From positions 3,968,001 to 4,032,000 of the forward strand of contig NC_037310.1 in NCBI RefSeq assembly GCF_000143535.2: a stretch of DNA of 64,000 bases, given 5' to 3'. The DNA is from Botrytis cinerea B05.10 (Eukaryota; Ascomycota; Leotiomycetes; Helotiales; Sclerotiniaceae). Position numbers and translations under genes: made by a program. A model generated the notes under the pieces. The model was not told where the DNA came from, made no database searches, and worked only from the letters and a program-made list of their open reading frames with translations. This document shows, in pieces, positions 58,205 through 64,000 of this stretch (position 1 is the first letter of the stretch; the number at the start of each line of letters is the position of its first letter).

Positions 58205-58785
58205 TGCGCGGAGAAACAGGTGACACACTTGTCACGTGATAAGGAAATCCAGTATTTAAAGTTTCTCTTTTTGTAGACTAAAAATCCATCGTCTTTTCCC
58301 CCACTTACTTTGACCTCTACATTGTACTATAGCCTAAGTGCGTCCCTGCATCTCGCTATCGTTATGTAATGATTTATCTTCAATCACTAAGCATAGCTAT
58401 TAGATTCTCTATAGTATATGCGAAGGCTTTTCTTATGTGACCTCTACTACCTTCTACTCTTTTATAACAGTTTTTAAAAACTAATTCTTTTTACATTTTT
58501 TCTATAACTATCTTATATAGGAAAAGTGATTTCCATATTATAATCATTTATAAAATCCTTTTAGCCTACCCTGTAATCTATTTTCGAGAGTATTATTATA
58601 TATAAAACACTAGCTTAGTATATCTATATACCTTTCAGGAGATTCTACAGGACAGAAATAATAGTTATCATCATCATTATCATCACTACTACTAAACATA
58701 CACCTCTCCTCTTTCCTCTTTACAACTATTTCTACCCTTAGTCCTTTCCACCACCTCTCTTTACGCCTTTCAATTTCTCCCAAAT
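58205..58785. other. 3' flank of the NRPS gene
   Basis: About 580 bp with no gene. It contains a short trinucleotide-like tract (ATCATCATTATCATCACTAC) near 58,667. Confidence 0.45.
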
Positions 58786-61700
58786 TTAACCTATAAAGAA
58801 GGCGCCATCCGGCTCGCTAGTAATCCTCACAACAGCCTCATCCAACGCCGAAAGCGCCGCCAATACCCAATCCTCATCTAAGAAATCATACTGGGCCGTA
58901 CTATACGCACACCTAATCAACATCTTCTCATCCCAACTTCCTTTTCCAGGCCATAGTTCCGTTGCGACTGGGAACCCGATGTCGATTTCTTTATAGGGTG
59001 CCATTAAATTCTCTTCGTAGTTGAAACCGGGGAGTTCTCTCAAGGCTCCTTTTTCTTTTTTGGTGGAGTATGAGGGGGATTGGGTAGAGGGGGCGAGGGC
59101 TTGGACGAGGAGGATGGTATCAAAACGAGAAGTTCCCATACGTGCGTGGGCGAGAGAGGGGCATGGCATTTGGAGATAAGGTTGAGCTTCCTGTCGTTGG
59201 GTTGAGAGGAGGGTACAGACTTGGCGGTTGGTGAGGGGTGGGGAGTGTTGGGAGAGGAGGAGACGGAGGGGCAGAGCTGCTACCATCGGTGCCATGCAGC
59301 GTAAGGAATCTTGATGACGACGTCCGTTGAGTACGGTGCCGAATTGGATATCAAGGGGTTGAGAGCGTTGCTCGGAAGAGAAGGTTTGAGCGAGGACACT
59401 TGCCCATGCTGCTTCTACGATTGTGAGCAACGTGTTTGACATGGCGACTGCGGATTGGGAAAGTTCTCGCATCGTCATGCTGGCTTTGACGCTTAGGCTG
59501 CGCATGTGTGTCATGTTGCAACCGGGCCTTGAGCCTTGGAGAAGAGTTTGTGGTGAAGGTTTTTGGGATCCGAGTTTACTTCCTGGGACACCGGCGAGTT
59601 TTCCGGCCCAGAAGACGACGGTGGATACCCAGTCGTAGCTGAGATTGAGTTCTACTGCGCGATACATAGGGAGGAGGTCCACGGGTGGGTTACAGCCGGG
59701 GTTTTCGTACTCGGCGAGAATGGCGTCAAACATGTATCCCATTTGCGTGCCATCGTAGTTGGCATGGAATAGGGTCAAGATGAACACACAGCGGGCACGA
59801 TTGGGGGACCAGACCCACGATACGGTGATACCGGGGCGATCGATAGTCATTGCTGCTTCGGCGGCCAACTGTGCTGCGTTGATCGTTTCTCGCCACAGAC
59901 TCTCGGGAGAGTTTGCATCTGAATCGTCACAGATGATCTCTACCTTGGGAATCTTCGTTGCGGCAGATGAAAGGATTACTTGGGCGAAAGGTGATAGACT
60001 ATGTACAGCCGGGACGAAGACGGCACGGAAACAATCATACCGAGGAAGGACCATTTCAACGGCACGCTGGAATCGTGCCGGGTCCATGTCGCTAGGCAGC
60101 GAGTAAGGAAAATGTGTCACATATGGTCTTCCGATAAGGCGTGTCTTGTCAAAGTACTCAGGGTCAATGGCTGCGGCTAAGAATCTCGTCTGGACGTTGG
60201 TTGCGGGTAACACTTGCTCGACTTGGCTGTTTTCTAACTTCAGATCTGCAACAGCGGCGGCGCGACAATGATACTCAAAGTGGCGGAGTTTGGCCGGTAC
60301 AGACAATTCATAGATTTCATCATCGTTATCGGCCGCAATCTTGCTGACGTCAATACTATCGATCAGAGGGCTGAGAAGTGTGTCGAATTTGTGTTCTTCC
60401 TTGTTATGAGGGTCGACTGATTCTGTAACCTTACCGTTGGTCACGTTTAGCGTCTCCATGATACCTGATCGTCGGTTCTCAACCATGGTGATGAGGTTAT
60501 CCACGGTTGTTGAGAAGAGAACGTCGCGAATCTCTACTTTCTCAATGTCGTAGTCCTGAAGATTTTGTAGGAAGACCAGAGCACGTAAGCTGTCAATGCC
60601 CAATTCGGTGAGAGTGGCTAATCCGTGAACCTCGCATCCTAGAGTATCATAGAGAGCTTCGTAGACGATGGACTTCGTGTCCTTGAGTGGCGCATCCTCA
60701 TATTTGTAGTCTGTAGCTTTATGAAGATTATCCCCATTCTGCAAGGCCGATTTCGTCACCGAACCGTGGATGGCTTTTCCGTTCGAAAGAACCGTTGATG
60801 TCAACGCGGTAGTGGAGTCTTCATTCTGAGTCAGGATGGCCTGAAGACCTTTGCGATCTACTTTTCCATTGACGGAATAAGGAAGCTTGTCCATAATAAA
60901 ATACTGCTTTGGCTGCATCCATGTCGGGAGGAATCGCTCTGAAATAGCACGGCACTCATCCTCGATCGCAGTGTCACTCTTCTTCGCATCACCACTCCAT
61001 GGCATTATAAAGGCCACCAATCCTGACTTGAAGAAAAGTACTGCTACTTGAGCAGCTGCTTCAGCACGGGAAAGGACGTTCTCAATCTCGGGAAGTTCCA
61101 CTCGTCTGCCATTCAGCTTGACTTGGTCTGAATTAATACGTCCGACGTAGTCGATCTTTGGCTCGCTGTCTTCTGTCCATACAATACGTACGCGATCACC
61201 GGTCTTGTACCAACGCTCGAACCCTGTGGATTGAAAAAAGGCCTGCGCGGTCTCTTGGGGTCTATTCAGATACCCAGGTGACAGCTGAGGACCGCTGATG
61301 GCTAGTTCGCCAGCTACACCAAGTGGTGCAATGACAAAATGACCACTATTGGTAGATTGATTTTCATCGAGGACAACAATTCGTGTACCCGGAAATGGAA
61401 CGCCGATGACAGATGGCCGTGAATCAGTATCACAGATGTGATGTGTGGCGAATACTGTTCCTTCTGTTGGTCCATATCCATCTATAAACCTGCGACGGGG
61501 CTCTTTCTCACCTGGCTTCTCCGCAAAATTGTCCAGGATACGTTGGCCAACCGGCTCGCCTCCCGCGAAGAGAGTATCCAGAGTGGGAAGCCTCTCAGGT
61601 CGCAGTAGCATTGCGAGACTGGTTACGGTGAAGGTGGCAGTGGCTTGTAGTTCGTTCATAATACTCTCGGGATTGGTAAGCAAGAGATGGCGCGCTGCAA

Positions 61701-63078
61701 TACAAACCGTGCCGCCTTTGAGGAGAGGCATGAAATTATCCATCAACATGATGTCGAATGTTGGTGCCGACATGATCATCCAGCGTAAGCGTGGACCCGT
61801 TGGTAGCTTGACTGGGCTCATGTCTAAGGATTGCAGAAATGCCATTGCATTGCGATGTTGCATAATTACACCTTTGGGAGTTCCGGTTGACCCACTCGTG
61901 TAGACGATATATGCTGGATCATCCTGGCTGATCTGGCGTCGGATTGGAGTCATGGTGCTCCTCGAAGGCAATGAGCGTCCTTCTAAGCAGGCAAATGGAT
62001 TCAAAAGGTCAATCCAAATGATGCTTTGTCCAAACTTGGTTCTTGCCCAGGGCTTGCTACCAATACCAAGAATACCATTACAGTTGAGATCGCTGAGTAG
62101 GGTTTGCAGTCTATCCTCTGGTGCATCAGTCGGAAGGACGCAGAAGCTGTGACCCGCTTTTGAAATAGCATTTATGCAAATGTTGAGCTCTGTACTGTTG
62201 GGGAGGAAAACTGGGATCATCTTCTGGTGGGTGACTTGAAAATCTGGCCAATCCAGGTTTTGCAACACTTGTTCAATTTGATTAGCAAAGAGCGAGACCT
62301 TGTCGTTGAGCTCGCTATATGTCAAAGTGCGTCGCTCAAAGGATGATGATAAAGATGCCGATCTACCTGTCACTTCGTCGATGGCGATATTGTGAGGATA
62401 CAAGTATGCTTTCTCTTCCAAGATGGAATGTAGAAACTTTGGAAAGTTCGCATCGGACGTCTGTATTGGGGGGAAGTCCGTGACAATCTGAGATTTCTCG
62501 GTCTTTCCTACATCGACCTCCGGGCTGATATATGCGATGGCGAGATTTAGCAGATGTCTCGCTGCTGCTTTTGGACCGTAGTCTTTACGGAGATAGAGTG
62601 TCACATTTGCCGTCTTCTCTTCCGGGAATAGCTGGAGTGACAGAACGAGAGGCTGAAGCAACTTGAGGAGTTTGGCAGTCGTGGTTGTATCCTGTCCATT
62701 GGTGGTGGTAGAGGTACGTTTGTCGACAATCTGGTAATGAATACCAAAATCCAAGCCGCCAACATCGAGCTGAGCATTATCTTTTACCAGCTCTTGGTGT
62801 AGGCCCCATGCACTGTCTTGATGCGAACCTCTACTGGAAGTAGCATAAACTCGAGATAATTGACATCCAGTATCTGCGATGAATGCCAACTCGTGACTTG
62901 CGGTAATGGCGTGAACAAATTGCGCAAAGCGTTGAAGGAGACTGTGGACGGATGATACTGCAGGTACTGATGATTCTGTGATAGCGTTGCCATAGGTTGG
63001 TGTTTTGATGGTTTTAGTAGTATTATACAGGGGTAGGTTGGTCACTGGCCACGCTGCAACTTCTCCAATGGAGCCCAT
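58786..63078 (-). CDS. mono-modular non-ribosomal peptide synthetase (partial C-A-T-C)
   Basis: Single exon, 1,430 residues. Residues 40-190 resemble the C-terminal half of a condensation domain (FAQFVHAITASHELAFIADT; VTLYLRKDYGPKAAARHLL). The adenylation domain spans about 215-750: VYTSGSTGTPKGV (A3, from 392), FDIMLMDNF (A4), GYGPTEGT (A5), WYKTGDR (A7), GRINSDQVKLNGRRVE (A8), LPYSVNGKVDRKGL (A10, with the Lys). The FD at A4 puts Asp at the amino-group-binding position, so an amino acid is the likely substrate. The carrier domain (800-868) has LTELGIDSLRAL, Ser 830 taking the phosphopantetheine. The terminal condensation domain (955-1430) has FHANYDGTQ, where the usual HHxxxDG is HANYDG: the second, catalytic His is kept and the first is Phe. 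No thioesterase or reductase. A terminal C domain suggests release by condensation or cyclisation. Product unknown. Confidence 0.92.
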   Translation of the reverse strand: MGSIGEVAAWPVTNLPLYNTTKTIKTPTYGNAITESSVPAVSSVHSLLQRFAQFVHAITASHELAFIADTGCQLSRVYATSSRGSHQDSAWGLHQELVKDNAQLDVGGLDFGIHYQIVDKRTSTTTNGQDTTTTAKLLKLLQPLVLSLQLFPEEKTANVTLYLRKDYGPKAAARHLLNLAIAYISPEVDVGKTEKSQIVTDFPPIQTSDANFPKFLHSILEEKAYLYPHNIAIDEVTGRSASLSSSFERRTLTYSELNDKVSLFANQIEQVLQNLDWPDFQVTHQKMIPVFLPNSTELNICINAISKAGHSFCVLPTDAPEDRLQTLLSDLNCNGILGIGSKPWARTKFGQSIIWIDLLNPFACLEGRSLPSRSTMTPIRRQISQDDPAYIVYTSGSTGTPKGVIMQHRNAMAFLQSLDMSPVKLPTGPRLRWMIMSAPTFDIMLMDNFMPLLKGGTVCIAARHLLLTNPESIMNELQATATFTVTSLAMLLRPERLPTLDTLFAGGEPVGQRILDNFAEKPGEKEPRRRFIDGYGPTEGTVFATHHICDTDSRPSVIGVPFPGTRIVVLDENQSTNSGHFVIAPLGVAGELAISGPQLSPGYLNRPQETAQAFFQSTGFERWYKTGDRVRIVWTEDSEPKIDYVGRINSDQVKLNGRRVELPEIENVLSRAEAAAQVAVLFFKSGLVAFIMPWSGDAKKSDTAIEDECRAISERFLPTWMQPKQYFIMDKLPYSVNGKVDRKGLQAILTQNEDSTTALTSTVLSNGKAIHGSVTKSALQNGDNLHKATDYKYEDAPLKDTKSIVYEALYDTLGCEVHGLATLTELGIDSLRALVFLQNLQDYDIEKVEIRDVLFSTTVDNLITMVENRRSGIMETLNVTNGKVTESVDPHNKEEHKFDTLLSPLIDSIDVSKIAADNDDEIYELSVPAKLRHFEYHCRAAAVADLKLENSQVEQVLPATNVQTRFLAAAIDPEYFDKTRLIGRPYVTHFPYSLPSDMDPARFQRAVEMVLPRYDCFRAVFVPAVHSLSPFAQVILSSAATKIPKVEIICDDSDANSPESLWRETINAAQLAAEAAMTIDRPGITVSWVWSPNRARCVFILTLFHANYDGTQMGYMFDAILAEYENPGCNPPVDLLPMYRAVELNLSYDWVSTVVFWAGKLAGVPGSKLGSQKPSPQTLLQGSRPGCNMTHMRSLSVKASMTMRELSQSAVAMSNTLLTIVEAAWASVLAQTFSSEQRSQPLDIQFGTVLNGRRHQDSLRCMAPMVAALPLRLLLSQHSPPLTNRQVCTLLSTQRQEAQPYLQMPCPSLAHARMGTSRFDTILLVQALAPSTQSPSYSTKKEKGALRELPGFNYEENLMAPYKEIDIGFPVATELWPGKGSWDEKMLIRCAYSTAQYDFLDEDWVLAALSALDEAVVRITSEPDGAFFIG

Positions 63079-63688
63079 GATTGATAATTGATAGTACAGG
63101 TATTAGATAATAATAATAAAAATATTTCATCCATCAACTGTACAAATTAAAATAATTTTATCAAGAGAATTACTGATTGTACTTGTGTGCACCACTCACG
63201 AATTTCGGGGGCCATTAGGAGTGAGTACGGTGATGATAATCATGATCAGTCGGCATTTTTCGGTGTGGATAGAGTAGTACGGTATACACTAGAAATAGCC
63301 GACCCTAGAATTACACCACCAAATACACGTATTCTGGTGTATTCGATACTTTTTCTTATGTAAGAGCCGGGTAAATATTCGCTGACATTTCGCGTGACGA
63401 ACACCATTCTGAATTGAAGCATTGTTGGATCAATTTACCGTACAATGATATGATTCGTTTGTTTCTACACAATGCAGCTAAATCCATTACATACTCATCC
63501 ACCCCTTCTCTTTTTCCCTCTCTTCTAATGTATTGTTTCTTTTCCTTCCCTTCTCTTTCTCTTCTCCAGCCAAAAAGCTGATCACTTCTTTCATATCTTA
63601 AGTTATATCTTAGCTATATCCATCAGTTCTCTCACCGGAGAGGTTGATTAGTCAAATTCATTGTTCTGCTTGTCTTCCAACCTTGGCC
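63079..63688. promoter_or_regulatory. divergent promoter of the NRPS and the DUF7702-like gene
   Basis: 610 bp between the two start codons. It includes a pyrimidine-rich run (63,500-63,570, TTCTCTTTTTCCCTCTCTTC and on) typical just upstream of fungal starts on the plus side, and AGATAATAATAATA near the NRPS start. No exact ATCWGATAA iron site. Confidence 0.5.
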
Positions 63689-63966
63689 ATGACGATCTCT
63701 TACCGCACCGCCGTCACCATCGTCCAATTTATTTTCTTCGCACCAGCTGCACCTCTTGGAGTCTGGCTCTGCTTCAAAGATGGTCTCAAGCAGGCAAGCA
63801 CTTGGCGCTTCGTCGCGACGTTGTCAATACTTCGCGTGGCCGGCGATATCTCCTATTTCATCTCTTTGTCGCATCCAGGTGTCAGAGTCGAAACCTCTGT
63901 CATAGTCTGCGAACTGCTAGGTCTGGCTCCCCTTATGCTGATCTTGGTCGCATTCGTGGCTCGCGC
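63689..63966 (+). CDS. polytopic membrane protein, DUF7702-like, 5' exon only
   Basis: First exon, cut off by the window edge after a GTAAGT donor (63967). I start at MTISYRTAVTIVQFIFFAPA, the family-like beginning; an upstream in-frame ATG at 63644 is possible. The 92 residues seen contain three hydrophobic segments (about 8-26, 41-57 and 73-90) separated by short polar loops. Such proteins are small multi-pass membrane proteins common in ascomycetes with no known function. Divergent pairing with the NRPS is suggestive of co-regulation only. Confidence 0.7.
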
Positions 63967-64000
63967 GTAAGTCGATCTTTCCCAGTGCAAAAGTACAACA

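Noticed and set aside
19252..63078. siderophore transporter and NRPS as one siderophore cluster
   Set aside because: They are 37 kb apart with unrelated genes and a transposon island between, and no exact iron-GATA site was found at the NRPS promoter.

Overview
The window looks like nuclear DNA of a filamentous ascomycete, most likely a leotiomycete close to the Sclerotiniaceae (Botrytis, Sclerotinia, Monilinia). The grounds are short 45-115 nt spliceosomal introns, a zinc-cluster regulator, a SIT-type siderophore transporter, a fungal NRPS, a Fot1/Flipper-like transposon, chromodomain Ty3/Gypsy retrotransposons, and blocks of extremely AT-rich DNA whose pattern (C to T and G to A, Trp codons turned into stops) is that of repeat-induced point mutation (RIP). 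The genus call is inference.

Layout. 1-5.3 kb has no supportable gene. 5.3-6.7 kb holds a decayed 2-oxoglutarate/Fe(II) oxygenase. 7.5-18.6 kb is conserved core sequence: Rtf2 (minus), then divergently the TOR kinase (five exons, about 2,431 residues), then a J-domain protein. 19.2-33 kb is accessory but genic: a siderophore transporter (minus), a type-B carboxylesterase (plus), an orphan RGG-rich protein, a Zn2Cys6 regulator whose first intron appears to be GC-AG, a glutathione S-transferase and a ketopantoate-reductase family enzyme. The 2.1 kb between transporter and esterase carries three exact copies of the iron-GATA-factor site ATCWGATAA.

33.2-58.2 kb is a nested transposon island. It contains two copies of one chromodomain Gypsy element: copy 1 at 35,686-42,663 is heavily mutated, copy 2 at 47,238-53,868 is much fresher. 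It also holds an apparently intact pogo/Fot1-class transposon (44,656-46,509), a ruined second Fot1-like transposase (42.8-44.2 kb), a family of about 437-bp TA-flanked inverted-repeat elements (MITEs), a purine-rich tandem repeat, and a solo LTR (58,017-58,199). Insertion order can be read from target duplications: Gypsy copy 1 sits inside the terminal repeat of a MITE, another MITE sits inside the ruined transposase, and Gypsy copy 2 sits inside the tandem repeat. Tannase-family fragments lie on both sides of the main island, the C-terminus on the minus strand at 33.2 kb and the N-terminal part on the plus strand at 54.8 kb, so a tannase locus was broken and probably rearranged here.

58.8-64 kb is genic again: a single-exon NRPS of partial C-A-T-C architecture on the minus strand, divergent from a multi-membrane-segment DUF7702-like gene that runs off the right edge.

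Most distinctive items: (a) an antisense Cys-rich accessory ORF at the same place in both Gypsy copies; (b) the readable nesting of MITEs, Gypsy and Fot1 elements; (c) the iron-site cluster shared by transporter and esterase; (d) the mono-modular NRPS; (e) the orphan CxxC/RGG protein.
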